NCBI GenBank assembly: GCA_038087015.1
Contig: JASBNA010000060.1
Coordinates: 62,001-126,000 of the forward strand
DNA length: 64,000 bases
Reading direction: 5' to 3'
Source of the DNA: Cerrena zonata
Lineage: Eukaryota > Basidiomycota > Agaricomycetes > Polyporales > Cerrenaceae
The position numbers and the translations under genes were made by a program. The notes under the pieces were generated by a model. It did no database searches, had not been told where the DNA came from, and worked only from the letters and a program-made list of their open reading frames with translations. Numbering within the stretch: the stretch's first letter is position 1; each line of letters starts with the position of its first letter. Below, piece after piece: positions 39,928 to 52,483 of this stretch.

Positions 39928-42231
39928 AACAAACACTATTAAGGGTATTAAAACAAACACTATTAATACAAACACTATTAATACGGGTATTAATAGTATA
40001 TTATTTATTTCTTGATGTATATTTAATAAACGGAGGGGTTTTTGTTTGTTTACTGTAGATCTATGGCAATTATTTACATATTTGATGATGCTCTAATGCA
40101 TCCGCTCGCACGTGAACCATGCGCTTACGATAAGATGGTTTGTGTTTAGGGGTAATACGATAACTTAATTAAACTAATAATAGATTATAATTAATAGATT
40201 ATAATTAATAAATTGATAATTGATAATTAATAAATAAATAAATTAACAAACGTGATAACATTGTGGGTGATATCGGTTACCGTGTGTACCGTGTATATTG
40301 TCATGTATCAACCTGTACCTGATACGTTGTTTCATTTATTGTATTGTTTTGTATCATTTATAGCGTGAGCAGTGGAGTAGTGGAGTAGTCATTGGGTGGT
40401 TGATTTGGCCAGTATAGTCGAGTATATTTGCGTAATAGCTGAGTATTGAAAGGTGCGTAGTTGAGTATACTTGTACTAGTTGAGGGAGTAAGTTGGTGAG
40501 TATTGGTGAGCGTGATTATTATCATTACCTATATAAGTAATTCACCTATACGAGTAATCGGTGAGAATTTGCAGCCAGCGACCAAGGCTCAACACATCCG
40601 CAGATGCTTAGGAATTCGACTGATCGTCTACAATGGTTCAGCTGATAAGCATAAGAGAGGTCCAAATGATATTCTTACAAGCCCATTCTTCTATTTGTTT
40701 CTGTACTCACCGCTTGTCCAAGTGCATTTTTGTTCTAATTATCCTATAAACTAGTTAAAGATCTAATATATAATATATAAGTTGGCAAAATTGAAAGCCG
40801 GTTGGATGTTTGTATAATACCACCAGTCTTCTCTGGATCAGACAAGTATCTAACTAGTAAATACCATTGCCAGAATGGGCAACCTTAACACCAATAAGCT
40901 ATTGGTCAGATACATAACAAGTTATGGAGCGGATTAATTTATTACATAGATCAATCTTTTCGCTGTTATCAACACTAATATAACAAGAGCCAAATATTAA
41001 GTCTATATAAAAGGTATATTAAGTTTATATAAAAGGTACATTACCGAATCAAAATCTCTTTATTGGTATACTTCTATCCATAAACCAATAGGAACAGTCA
41101 CGGAGGTCCACGCTCCACGAAGAGCCGTAAAAAGAATTTTCCATTACCTGGAATTACTTATATGATATCTGTCCCGATGTCATTTCACAAAGGATTTGTA
41201 ACATCTCTCTGTTAGACTTGATCTTGATGATGTGTAATTGGTTCTGACATAAATCAGTCGGACATCATCACCGCCTGACAAACAAACAGATCAGGAATAC
41301 TTCTTTATGCCATGTATTGGGTTTAGGTAGATCAGACCTATAATCAACCACCAATATCTATTGGTATTAAATATAGGTTCTTGTATGATTGACCATAACA
41401 CTCGCATAATGGTAAAACTGAGGATTGATTCCATACATATCCTTTAGTGTCGTAATAAGTTATTCCCTTCGATAACAAAATCACCATTCGATATTAAATA
41501 ATGCTGTGTGGTTGTTTCTATACAGATATGTAAAAGATAAAGTATGATCTGCCTACCTACCCGATAAATTCTTCTTTTATGTAATTAATTTTGCTTTTTT
41601 ACAAAAATAAGTCCAAAACACAAACAAGAAGGCCTACATCAAAACAGTAGTCTGTGTTTCATCCTTTAAAGCTTGATTTTCAATTTTTTTTTTTTTTTTT
41701 TTCACGTATATTTTTGTTGAAATACCAACCTTTTATCAACCTCAAATAACCGTTAACATAAAGACCTAGAATTAAAAATTGACGTCTACGGCCATATCCA
41801 GCATAAAGCATGATTACCCGTCCGATCAATAATTATTAAGCTGCTGAGAGCGATGCTGAGTACGTTAGTGGGAGACCATAATGGAAACCATCGTGCTGTA
41901 GACTCTTCTTTTTTGCATCTTTACATCTTTCTTTTTAAAAGATTACTTTGATTAGAGGTTACAACTTAGATCACGACTTCGCAACTCCCGTTATGGAGAC
42001 TTAGTATAGACCACTATAGACAAGGCCTACACCATTATAACATGAACACCGGTGTCAACAAGAGATCAACAAGAGTAGTTGAAGAAGAAGAAGATTGACT
42101 TGATATCAAAGTTGAAAATTCGAAAAAATCAACATATGTTCCCTCACACGACCTTTTTTTGATTTTTTTTTCTTCTTTCAAAAATTAATTTCACCGACTA
42201 AATCAATCTTAAGTTGTAACAATCATCAAAC
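39928..42231. other. Intergenic region with simple repeats and a retrotransposon relic
   Basis: The region begins with a tandem repeat of ACAAACACTATTAA units (39928-39985). An ATAATTAATAGATT repeat follows at 40175-40215 and a GAGTA-rich stretch at 40370-40500. The copia relic lies at about 41.1-41.4 kb. The last 500 bp are the SRP54 promoter, with a poly(T) tract at 41683-41702. No intact ORF is credible. Confidence 0.75.
41089..41420 (+). mobile_element. Decayed Ty1/copia RNase H region
   Basis: One frame reads IGTVTEVHAPRRAVKRIFHY, then LELLI and a stop. This matches the copia pattern H-x-x-A-x-K-R-I-L-R-Y-L-K. About 100 bases later another frame reads GSDISQSDIITA, stop, QTNRSGILLYAMYWV. 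This corresponds in order and spacing to the copia RNase H block with D-A-D-W, R-S-T-S-G-Y and a following W. Stops and frame changes show the element is dead. A piece at 40560-40740, with ADKHKRGPNDILTSPF, may come from the RNase H C-terminus but lies in the wrong order, implying rearrangement or a second relic. Confidence 0.5.
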
Positions 42232-43911
42232 ATGGTTTTAGCAGACTTGGGTTCTAGATTAAGAACTGCATTGGGGAGTGTGGATTCGGGTTCACAGGAT
42301 GAATTACAATCGATCATTAAGGAAATTTGTACCGCATTATTAGAAAGTGATGTTAATATTAAATTAGTGGCCAAATTACGAGATAACATAAAAGCAAAAT
42401 TATCTAAAAATATTAACGACGACGAAAGTTTAACCAATAAAAAGAAGAAATTACAAAAAATTGTCTATGATGAGTTATGCTCATTAGTTGATTCAAATGA
42501 AGAACCTCCAAAACCTAAAAAATTAAATCATTCATCAACAACTAAAAGAAAAAATGGTAAGAAAATTGTATCAAAAGAATCATCCCATGTTATAATGTTT
42601 GTTGGTTTACAAGGTGCCGGTAAGACTACTTCTTGTACCAAATTGGCTGTATATTATAAGAAAAGAGGATACAAGATTGGGTTAGTTTGTGCTGATACTT
42701 TTAGAGCTGGTGCTTTTGATCAATTGAAACAAAATGCATTAAAATCTTCAATTCCTTATTATGGTTCATATTTAGAGACCGATCCAGTTAAAATTGCTTA
42801 TGAAGGGGTTTCTAAATTTAAACAAGATAAATTTGATATTATAATTGTTGATACTTCTGGTAAACATAAACAAGAACAAGCATTATTCGATGAAATGATT
42901 CAAATTGGTAATATGATTCAGCCAAATCAAACCATTATGGTTTTAGATGGTTCTATAGGTCAAGCTGCAGAATTACAAGCTAAAGCTTTCAAAGAATCGG
43001 CTAATTTTGGTTCAATTATTTTAACTAAAATGGATGGTCACGTTAAAGGTGGTGGTGCTATATCGGCCGTTGCTGCTACCAATACTCCTATTGTTTTCAT
43101 TGGTACTGGTGAACATGTTGGTGATTTAGAAATTTTCAAACCAACTTCTTTTATTTCAAAATTATTAGGAATTGGTGATATTCAATCATTAATTGAACAT
43201 GTTCAAGGTTTAAATTTACAAGATGACGAAGGTCATAAGAAAACAATTGAAAATATTAAAGAAGGTAAATTTACCTTAAGAGATTTTCAAACTCAAATGA
43301 ATAATTTTATGAAGATGGGTCCTTTAACAAATATTGCTTCAATGATTCCTGGTATGTCTAATATAATGTCTCAAGTTGGTGAAGAAGAAACTAGTTCTAA
43401 AATAAAAAATATGATTTATATAATGGATTCTATGACTTCAAAAGAATTAGATAGTGATGGGTATATTTTCACTGAACAACCTGAACGTATTGTTCGTGTG
43501 GCAAGAGGTAGTGGTTGTTCGGTTGTTGAAGTTGAAATGGTTTTACAACAACAACGTATGATGAGTACTATGGCGGTTAATACCAAGAATATGGCTGGTG
43601 CCGGTGGATTACCTGGCGGACCAGGAGGTGTTGGTGGAGGACCAGCAGGTATGCAAAGAATGATGCAACAAGCACAGTCAAATCCAAATTTCATGCAACA
43701 AGCAATGAAAATGTTTGGTGGCGGTGGTGGTGCTCCAGGAGCTGGTGGTATGCCAGATATGTCATCCATGATGAACAATCCTCAAATGATTCAACAAGCT
43801 CAACAAATGATGAGACAAAATCCAGGTATGATGCAACAAGCTCAACAAATGATGCAAAATCCAGGTATGATGCAAAAAATGATGCAACAATTTGGTGGTA
43901 TGGGAATGTAA
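42232..43911 (+). CDS. SRP54: Signal recognition particle 54-kDa GTPase
   Basis: A 559-residue SRP subunit that binds signal sequences and 7S RNA and docks with the SRP receptor. The N domain covers about residues 1-100. The G domain has G1 GLQGAGKTT at 125-133, the [14 protein letters not shown] insertion-box region, DTSGKHKQE (G3) and [14 protein letters not shown] (G4/closing loop). The M domain follows, with the methionine-rich signal-binding groove and RNA-binding helix ([18 protein letters not shown]). The C-terminus is extended by Gly-Pro-rich and Met-Gln repeats (QQAQQMM several times). It is convergent with the GRP2-like gene, with stops 51 bp apart. Confidence 0.97.
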   Translation: MVLADLGSRLRTALGSVDSGSQDELQSIIKEICTALLESDVNIKLVAKLRDNIKAKLSKNINDDESLTNKKKKLQKIVYDELCSLVDSNEEPPKPKKLNHSSTTKRKNGKKIVSKESSHVIMFVGLQGAGKTTSCTKLAVYYKKRGYKIGLVCADTFRAGAFDQLKQNALKSSIPYYGSYLETDPVKIAYEGVSKFKQDKFDIIIVDTSGKHKQEQALFDEMIQIGNMIQPNQTIMVLDGSIGQAAELQAKAFKESANFGSIILTKMDGHVKGGGAISAVAATNTPIVFIGTGEHVGDLEIFKPTSFISKLLGIGDIQSLIEHVQGLNLQDDEGHKKTIENIKEGKFTLRDFQTQMNNFMKMGPLTNIASMIPGMSNIMSQVGEEETSSKIKNMIYIMDSMTSKELDSDGYIFTEQPERIVRVARGSGCSVVEVEMVLQQQRMMSTMAVNTKNMAGAGGLPGGPGGVGGGPAGMQRMMQQAQSNPNFMQQAMKMFGGGGGAPGAGGMPDMSSMMNNPQMIQQAQQMMRQNPGMMQQAQQMMQNPGMMQKMMQQFGGMGM

Positions 43912-43962
43912 TTTACAAATATGTATATATATATATACCCATATATAATGTAATATAGTTTA

Positions 43963-45017
43963 TTATTTTGTACGTAATATTTGATTAATAGTATCAATGA
44001 TGGTTTGTTCCAAAGAGATATAATCAAAGTCCATGATTTTCCTAGTTTCAGTATCATCAATATAAGCAGCTTTAACGAAGATCTCATTATAATAATCAGT
44101 TATTGGTTTACCCTTTGGCAAATGGCCAAATTCCTTGGGGAAATGTTTATGAATGATATCAAGGATCTGTTGCATATTGGTTCTTGATAATCTCATAAAG
44201 TATCTTTTACCATTGGTCATTGGATTTTCCAAAGCAACTACATGAGCTCTGGCAATATCTCTAACGTCAATTTGACTATCAAGAAACCCAGGAATTGATC
44301 TTCAGGCTTTAATTTCAATAAATCGGCCACCCATTGCGCGGTGGTGTTTAATTGGTTCCCATTAACTTCACTATCGAAAGCTTGGGGCCCGATCGTGTAT
44401 GAAGGCATAATCATTGTGACTTCAAAATTTGGATATTTATTCCTTTTGAAATCCCAAACTGCTCTTTCAGCAAACGTTTTAGCTCCATAATAGCCATTGG
44501 ATCCATTTTTCAAAGTCTCTTCCATTGTAGTATTATTATAATTTGTTTCATCGATAATGAAGTTTGGGTCCATATTCTGATCATAAGATGCTAACGCAGC
44601 CAAAGATGAAGTAACAACCAATTTCTTAACCTGTGGAGCATGCAAATAAATCGACTCGAGTACATTCTTAGTGCCTTCCACTGCCGGTACAAAAAGTTCA
44701 TTGTAAACATCTTTACTCTCAAATAAAACCGGACTAGCAGTATGGAAAATGGCCCTAATATCCTTACGTTTCTGCAATATTGGATCCAACGCTCCTTTCA
44801 CCTCCAATCCCTGGATAACCTCATAGCTAAAGCTATCTGACCCGAGGTTACTTTTCAATCTCTCACCCTTTTCTTTAGAACGGACTTGTCCAATAACTCT
44901 ATAACCTTTTTCAATCAATAATTTAACCAAATGCTGTGCAATGTACCCAGTCAGCCCAGTGACAAGCACCGAATAATTAGCAATTGCATGATTTGGATGG
45001 GGATTTAAAGGTGCCAT
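43963..45017 (-). CDS. GRP2-like NADPH-dependent reductase (one frame break)
   Basis: An extended short-chain dehydrogenase of the methylglyoxal / dihydroflavonol reductase type (Grp2, Gre2). The cofactor motif VTGLTGYIAQHLVKLL is at the N-terminus, and the catalytic YYGAKTFAE (Y-x-x-x-K) and the preceding serine (VVTSSLAAL) are present. The frame breaks near 44287-44290. One extra C in CCTGGG restores FPGFLDSQIDVRDIARAHVV and gives 351 residues, the normal length. As it stands the protein would be truncated after residue 259. I favour a sequence error. The exact substrate cannot be told. Confidence 0.82.
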
Positions 45018-45553
45018 GTTCTGCTATCAATTGGTTTCTGATTGCCAAACCAATTGCCAAACCAACCAGCGAAGATTGCAAACTTATATACCAATTCTTG
45101 TTCTTGTCTGGTTATAGGCCTCTACCATGGGTTTCTCCATTTGGTATGCTCCGTCAGACGGACTTGCCCTTCTTCGACATATCTCCGAAACTCTCAACTG
45201 GAAAGAGATCTCCTATTATAAGTTAGTACAAACTGCAAGACCTGTTTGATATCTACTCACTACAAGCTGGTCATGTAAGTTTCACAGTTAGATTGTCTTC
45301 AACAAAGGTCAGCTGATCGAATTTGGCTTTCTTTCTCACTAACAAAAGCGAAAACATACAAAACCAGTGCAAAAAACAGGACAAAACGTAGGTGCGGGTC
45401 AATTTCTCACGGCTAACAAAACTGATTTCACATTAGGTTTTAGCAAAATCCACGGGGAAGCCCATCTATCCTTATAGTTTAAGTTCAATTGATACTTCTG
45501 GTAGAGGAGCTAGTCGTTATATATTCAGTGCAGAGATTCATAACAGTCTGGCA
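45018..45553. other. Divergent intergenic region, nothing firm seen
   Basis: Shared 5' region of the GRP2-like and GIP3-like genes. It holds a short repeated phrase, CAAACCAATTGCC / CCAAACCAACC, at 45045-45070. No regulatory site that I can name. Confidence 0.5.
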
Positions 45554-48500
45554 ATGTCAGTGGGAAACCAAGGCTCTCAGACACCCACCGAGAGTAAGGA
45601 GATAAGCTCAGATGTTGATACTAAAGCTCCAACTTCAGACTTACCCAAAAATAAGAGTAATACTACCTTGAGTAGTACTAAATACGTGGCGGACCACAAT
45701 CCCGACGAGGTTCCGAAGTCTATTGATGCTATAAATGCAGCTGCTGCCAACCATCCTAACCATCAATTTGACTTGAACGCCATAAGAGACCTTTTGGAAA
45801 GTGATGTTGATAAGTATCTCCAAGGAGTGAGAAGTACTGATGTCGACTGGTTTCTTAGAGACTTCAAAGCGCTGCCTTCTCGAAGTGGCTCGTTGGATGA
45901 CAAACCAAGCGAAGATAAAGAAGAGGATAAAGATGCCAAAAAACTATCCAAGAAGAAATCTAATACCTCACTTTCGCCAGTAAGCTCACATTTAACAACT
46001 AATATTTCGAATACTAATGATCATAACTTGGCGAAAACCAAACCGTCCATTTCTCCAATACAAGAAGAGTTCGTATCCGCCAAAGATATCGGGGAAGAGA
46101 AGGACCATGACTCTAGCGCCAATACTTTCTCGAATTTAAGAAGAAGAGGTAGTGTGTCTAGTATTGGGAGCGCAGCTTCAGGAACTAGCATCAATAGCTC
46201 TGGCAGTACGGGCCAGTCTAATGGTGGTGGTAGCGCCGGCGGGTTTTTCTCAAAATTAAAGGGAAAATTCCATAGATCAAATAGTGAAGTTGGTAATCCA
46301 GTTAATGAAAAATCTTCCTCTGGCCAATATCGTCAAAGATCTTCGTCTCAGCCAATGCTCTTCAAAGATAATTATGAACTCAGATTGAAAAAATTGAATA
46401 GTGGGGGTGGTCCAGTCTCTGGACCTGGTCCTAAATGTAATGATGATTTGAGATTAACTAGAACAACCTCGACTCCTAATTATAACGGAGATAACTCGAA
46501 TATAGACCCTAAGTTGAATGAATATATTAAGTTCTATCAACAAAGAGACCTAAACCGTACCCCTTCGGCATCTTCCCGTCGCTCTTCTGCAACGTCCATT
46601 CATTCTCCTTGTAAGAAGATTGATGAAAATTCCATTCCAGAACACCCTTCCAAGTCTCCTTTACCGAGTGCTTTGAAAAATCCTTTCGAATCGGTCACTT
46701 ATAATACAAATAGCAATGAATCAAATGAACCCCCTTCAACTTCCAGCAGACTCTCATCCTTTTTGAAAAGACGTAGTGTATCAAACATTGCACAACCAAC
46801 AAATACAGATAAGCAACGTGCTTCCTTGGAATCATCAAACTCTCAGTTGAATCTGCTCGATTCTTCTTCAACGGAAGATGTTTCTCCCGAGTTTAATGGG
46901 TTAAAACCTTTGAAAAGAGTTGCTTTCCATTCTTCAACTTTTTTAATTGACCCTCCTCAACAGATTCCTTCTAGAACTCCTAGAAAAGGTAATGTTGAAA
47001 TCGATCCTAATGGTCATGTGAGGATAAACCCATTAACAGAAGAAGATAAAATTGCAATTGAAAAATCCCAAATGGGTAAAGGTGGTGGTTTGGTAGTTGG
47101 TGGAACTGGTGCATTAGGCTTGATCAAACATGATGAAAAAGAAAATCAAGTATCTGCTCCTGAACAACCTGATGATAAAAATAATGATGAAGAGGATAGC
47201 GCGATCGATAAACACGCAAAAATGATTGCAATTGATAAACCAATGATTCATCAAACTAGAAATCCTAGTTACAGCGTCCCCATAAAGAAAATGGCCCTCG
47301 ATTTAATGTACACTCGTTGTTGTCACTTAAGAGAGATTTTACCAATTCCAGCTATCTTAAAGCAAATTCCAAAAGGTTCAATGGCCCCTTTGCCAATATT
47401 ACAATTGAGAAACCCAACTCCAACCATGGTTGAAGTTCAAACTTTCGCAGATTTCTTAAGAATAGCTCCTATTATTTGTGTCTCATTAGATGGGGTTAGC
47501 TTGTCCCTTGAACAATTCAAAATTATCCTTAGTGCCATGAGTGCTAAGAAACAATTAGAGAAAATAAGTTTACGTAATACCCCAATTGACCATGAAGGTT
47601 GGTCATTATTATGCTGGTTTTTATCTAGAAATACAGTTTTAAACAAATTAGATATCACTCAATGTCCTTCATTATCAGTTAACTTATTGAAGAAAAAGAA
47701 AAGAAAGCCAGAAGATAAGAAAAAGAAAGAGGAAGTTTTGGAAAGAATGGTGTGTAATCGTGAAAATAGATCAGATATGGATTGGTCTCTTTTCACTGCC
47801 ACTATCATAGCTCGTGGTGGTATCGAAGAACTTATTTTAACTGGTTGTTGCATTACTGATTTGGACATTTTTGAAAAATTCATCAAGCATGCCGTTGCTA
47901 TCAAAACTAATAGATTAGGTTTGGCTTATAATCAGCTTTCGGCCAACCAATTGAAAATAATAAATGACCATTATTTATATCTTGACTTTGTTAGAGGAAT
48001 CGATATGGGTTATAACGATTTTTCATCAACCAAATACTTGAATGTTTTACTTGAAATAAAAAGAGATCCTTGTTTTGAGAAGAAGATTTCTAATTCATCT
48101 TTAAGCTTTATGAGTTTAAATGCAACTAATTTAAGATTTTCAGATACATTTAAAGAGGTTTTCGAATGTATCATCATGAAATTTCCATTATTGAGATATT
48201 TGGATCTTTCAAATAATACAAGGTTATTTGGATCAATAAGTACTTCAAATACCCCAAATTTTAATCCAGACTCTTCCATAGACTCTGAAAATAATAGTGA
48301 TAAATCAAATACCTCTTCTAAATCTGATTTATTCAATAATGAGTTATTTTTCATCAAAGATACCTTTGTTTCCCAAGTTAATTCGTTTACATTTGGAAAA
48401 TAACAATTTAAGTTCACAAGCATTGGTATCCATTGCTAAAGTATTACCATTTTGTAAGAACTTGAGTTATTTTTCAGTTAACGGTAATGAAATGGATTTA

Positions 48501-49625
48501 GTTGCTGGATCAGCTTTAATCCAAGCTTTGAAAAATTCAAGGACCTTGATTACTTTGGATTGTGACTATGAAAACTTCCCAGATCTATTCAAGGAAAGAA
48601 TTGGTTTATATACCATGAGAAATATGGAAAGATTACTTTACTTATCAGGCGATGGCCATAAAGCTAATGAGCGTTTAGAGGAAGAAACTTTGAGCTCTTC
48701 ATTAACAGAGCAACTTAATAATATCCTATCGAAGAAAGCTGAGGATAAATTGGATTTAAAGGATCCAGAAGTTGTTAAATTCATCAATAAAGCTCATGCC
48801 ATCCGTCGCGAATTGAAAGAAACTATGAATGAATTATTCAAACTTCAATGGAATAATGAATTGAACTTAGAAGGTAAAGAAACTTTGATAAGATTTGTAT
48901 TCATTGACTCATCAATTGAAAAAGGTTTACAGTTAATTGATAACTCTTTATTAGCAGCAGATGAACCTCAAAGTACTTCTAAGATGTTTATGTTAGGGGC
49001 TGCAGAAGACGAGAATAATAAGTATAAAATGGCTCAATTATCTCAAGATGAGAGCCTGAATACTAATCTACCAGTGTCAGATACAAATGGAGTACCGCAC
49101 AGTAGTTCACCATTAGTTTTATCGAGGTCTCAATCGAAGACAAGTTTGAATAATCTTAACAGAGAAGAAGGGTCAGTTTTGAAGCTCCTGAAACTTCATG
49201 ATTTCCACGAAAAAGAATTATTTGAGTCATTTGAATCATTATCCGGAGATGAAATCAGAGAAAAATTGATGAGTGTTGATTTTGCTGATTTAGATAAGAT
49301 TATCCATGTTTTAGAAATATTAAAAGAAAAAGGTATATCATTAAGTCAGTGTTATTGTGGTGGTGATGGAAAGGACCAATTCACCAATAACAAATATGCA
49401 GAAAGCAGACACTTGCTAGATATCAATGAGATACAGAAAAAGATAGCGAAATTGAAAGGGTGGAATAATCAGTCGAGTGAAAAAATGGAAGAATCCGTTT
49501 CTGAAGAACCTTTAAATGAAGGTGATCTGGATAAAGATAATGAGGGAGAAGCATCACCTGAAAGTCCTCACCAGGGAGACGCAATTAGCCAAGCATATGA
49601 TAAAGTATTGAATGATCTTGCTTAA
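45554..49625 (+). CDS. LRR protein with PP1-docking motif, GIP3/HER1-like (one frame break)
   Basis: A large protein (about 1,356 residues after repair). Its N-terminal half is Ser-rich and disordered, with many RRxS sites. KPLKRVAFHSSTFLIDPPQQ contains an RVxF motif for binding protein phosphatase 1. The second half holds leucine-rich repeats, for example KQLEKISLRNTPIDHEGW and LIRLHLENNNLSSQALVSIA. The layout recalls Saccharomyces Gip3 and Her1, which bind Glc7. The frame breaks in the T run at 48347-48351. Removing one T gives NELFSSKIPLFPKLIRLHLE, which joins LRRs smoothly. A translation of the sequence as given would stop after residue 949. The family call is by layout and memory. Confidence 0.6.
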
Positions 49626-49855
49626 TTTAATTCTAACATTTGAAACTTACTTTGTATAATATTTTTTACATTATATTGTCATTTATATGAAAACATTTAT
49701 ATATATATATTATAATACATGATCTAATGACTTTATTTTGTCTTATTTTATTTTTCTGAAGTTTTTCTCTACAAGAAGGTACTTTGAAAACGTACTATAT
49801 AAATCTAACCCGTAGACTTCCAAAAGTCAATTTGAAAATTCATTACCCATCATCA

Positions 49856-50233
49856 TCAATAATCATCATCATCAGAGTCTAAAACTGGATCTTTTTCTTT
49901 TCTATTACTAGCACCAGTGTTATACTCATCATCACTATATTCTTTTTGGTCTTCTCCATCATCAATAATACCACCTTTTGCTTCAGCTTCTTCAGCCAAG
50001 TCTTCACAAGCATCAATCCAATCCGAATAGATATCAACAGGTTGGGATAATGAGTGTATAGCACTTTGGAAACTTTGTCCGCAAATCTTACAGTGTAATT
50101 CACCTAATGAGTTCTTTTTGTCTAATGTACAAATAACTGACTTTTCATGATTACAAAAGAGACAGGTGAAGGTAATGTCCAAGGTTTGCTTGATTTTTTT
50201 AACTGGTTTTCTGGCGGTTTTTCTTTTACCCAT
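49856..50233 (-). CDS. ELF1: Transcription elongation factor Elf1
   Basis: A 125-residue zinc-ribbon protein that travels with RNA polymerase II. The start [20 protein letters not shown] is the conserved basic tail. The zinc-binding pairs are CLFC and CKIC, followed by [16 protein letters not shown], which is nearly invariant. The acidic, Ser/Asp-rich C-terminal end is typical of yeast Elf1. Full length. Confidence 0.96.
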   Translation of the reverse strand: MGKRKTARKPVKKIKQTLDITFTCLFCNHEKSVICTLDKKNSLGELHCKICGQSFQSAIHSLSQPVDIYSDWIDACEDLAEEAEAKGGIIDDGEDQKEYSDDEYNTGASNRKEKDPVLDSDDDDY

Positions 50234-50472
50234 TATGAATAGAGGATCTCACTTCGTATGTTGAAGAGGAATGGCGTTTGCTTGTTTTTATTTTTTTCTA
50301 CAAGCTTTTGATGATTTTTTTCCAGAGTTGAAAATTTTTGATACTTTGTCAAAATCCTGCACACAAGCAAAATACCATACTAAAAGTCCTACACTACGTT
50401 TTGGCAGCCAGTTTGAATTATGAGAGGAGAATGTATTATGGGAAGGAAATGTATTTGAAAGAAAGGAGAAGG

Positions 50473-52056
50473 TTATGGTCTCATTAGGGATTGGGCTTTT
50501 TTCTTGAGCCTCATTTCTAGTCTATATTTTTCAAATGCCATCTTTTCAGCCCTGGGGTCAGGATTAGGAGCAGAAGGTGCAGGTGATAAGCTTGGGGAAG
50601 GGCTTGAGAACCCGATTGATTCACCGCTTTTCCTGCTTTGGGAGGTACCGTTGTAACTCATTTGGATCTTTAGATTTGGATTATATTTTGAATTCAATTT
50701 AAGGCCGAATTCGTAAAGTTTCAAGTCTTGGTCCCTTTTCTCATAGAGTTTAACGGCGTACTTGAACATATCATTGATATGGGATGCACAGAACTGTTTT
50801 TCAGAGATTGGATAGTGCAATAATAGAGACAAACTTTCGCTGAAATCACAAGTTATAAGATCAGTTTTGATTTGAATGAGCAATATGACAATAATGAAGA
50901 TGATTAGGTCAGGAATGGACTTTAAATTAGTAGTATTCGAAGCAGTTTGGTCATCTTTCCAAACACTGATAGTATTTGATGAAGAATGATTGAGGTTGAC
51001 CGAAATTAGTTTATCCCATAGCAAAATGGTCAACGAATGATCATTACCTAATTCTCTTAATAATAGTAATCTCAAGTACCTTATAATCCATAATTGAGAT
51101 TCTAGTTTCAATTTGGTAATTAAATTATAATGAATTAATTGGTCAACTTTCATGAGGTTTATATTGAACTCTTCTATTGATTTCCATAAGACAGACTCAT
51201 TTTCGTAAAATCTTGAAGCAATTCCTGTTTGGATCATAAATTTATTAAATATGGTGAACATATCATGGGATAAATACCTTATATCATAAAGGCTTAGAAT
51301 TTTCAAGTCGTCAGTGGAAATGGTATTGGTACTAGGGATATTAATGGATTCATTATATAAATTGATATAGATCAAACCCAAGATTTCATGTATTCCTTGT
51401 TTATAACCAACTTGAGGATTACACTTGGACCAAACATATAAAATTTGAATCAATTCTCGTTTAACTGGGAGTGATTGTGGGTTACTGGAATAGAAGAATT
51501 CATCTCCGGGGAAAATACGATCAATATCCATGATAATACTCTGGAGTAATTCCAAATCCTGCTCTGGATCTGATCTCAGCGAAGAAGGTACCGGAGTAGC
51601 ACTTTTTGAGCTACTTGGACTCAGAGAAGCAGAAACCAAAGAAGTTTGAGAGCTTAAAGGATCAGCAACATTATTAACACGAACAAGCGATTGTTTCTTC
51701 ATTGGAGCTTTCCGCCTTAGAGACAGTTTTCTTGATACTGAAGATTTCCGAACTAGTTCTTTGGTTTGATAATATGTATTATCAGTGTCAAGATCCCACC
51801 AAGGTATGATCATTTCTTCATTCTTGGTTAATTTATGATAAATGACTCTTGAATCACTCAATTTAGAATCCCATTCCTTAATTTTCAACGTTTCAGTTAT
51901 CAAACATGTCTTCCATATCAAACTACGCGTGAAATTCTTCGTATGATCTGGAGTATACTCTCCTTCACAAATTGCGTTCTTGAAACTGGACACTTTTCCC
52001 TTATATTGAGCTATCGTGAGAAGCACCTTAGAGATGATTTCATTTTCTTTTATCAT
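50473..52056 (-). CDS. TBC-domain Rab GTPase-activating protein, GYP6-like
   Basis: A 527-residue protein. The TBC domain spans about residues 30-410 with an internal Ser-rich insertion. The arginine finger lies in IIMDIDRIFPGDEFF and the glutamine finger in NPQVGYKQGIHEILG, both intact, so GAP activity is expected. The combination with LSLYDIRYLSHDMFTIFNKF suits the Gyp6/TBC1D5 branch, which acts on Ypt6-type Rabs at the Golgi and endosome. The C-terminus is Ser/Pro-rich with a basic end. One CTG codon in RKLSLRRKAP would read serine under the CTG-clade code. Confidence 0.8.
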   Translation of the reverse strand: MIKENEIISKVLLTIAQYKGKVSSFKNAICEGEYTPDHTKNFTRSLIWKTCLITETLKIKEWDSKLSDSRVIYHKLTKNEEMIIPWWDLDTDNTYYQTKELVRKSSVSRKLSLRRKAPMKKQSLVRVNNVADPLSSQTSLVSASLSPSSSKSATPVPSSLRSDPEQDLELLQSIIMDIDRIFPGDEFFYSSNPQSLPVKRELIQILYVWSKCNPQVGYKQGIHEILGLIYINLYNESINIPSTNTISTDDLKILSLYDIRYLSHDMFTIFNKFMIQTGIASRFYENESVLWKSIEEFNINLMKVDQLIHYNLITKLKLESQLWIIRYLRLLLLRELGNDHSLTILLWDKLISVNLNHSSSNTISVWKDDQTASNTTNLKSIPDLIIFIIVILLIQIKTDLITCDFSESLSLLLHYPISEKQFCASHINDMFKYAVKLYEKRDQDLKLYEFGLKLNSKYNPNLKIQMSYNGTSQSRKSGESIGFSSPSPSLSPAPSAPNPDPRAEKMAFEKYRLEMRLKKKAQSLMRP

Positions 52057-52483
52057 TATTGTTCTCGATGTCTAATTCCTCTTGGATTAACGGCTTAGCT
52101 TTGCGTTTTAGCCCCACGAATTAGCTCGATTGCTGAATACTCTAAATGGATTATACTTGATTTTGGTTAGATTTCAAGCTAGAAAAAAGGAAAATTAGCA
52201 CAAGGATCATTCAATTGTCGTTCCAATCGTTTATTCTTATAAACCAACTCGATATTTAACCGCTTTACAATATGAATTCAAAGCTTAATATAGAAAACTA
52301 GATGCGCCTTAATTTTTTTGTGGAAAGCTGTTTTTTTTTGTTCGTTTTCTTTTCGTTTTTTTTGGTAACAGTTTCACAGAATACGACGAAAACATGATAA
52401 ACTTACATACATAGGCAATCTTAGAAGGAGAATGAATTAGAATCTGTAGAGTTTAAATAAAGAAGTACAACGTTACAAGGATT
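52057..52483. other. Intergenic region, nothing firm seen
   Basis: Promoter of the GYP6-like gene and 3' flank of SAM50. T-rich runs near 52311-52365, no gene or recognisable site. Confidence 0.5.

Noticed and set aside
43416..43778. 120-codon minus-strand Pro-rich ORF
   Set aside because: It is the antisense of the Gly-Pro-rich tail of SRP54.
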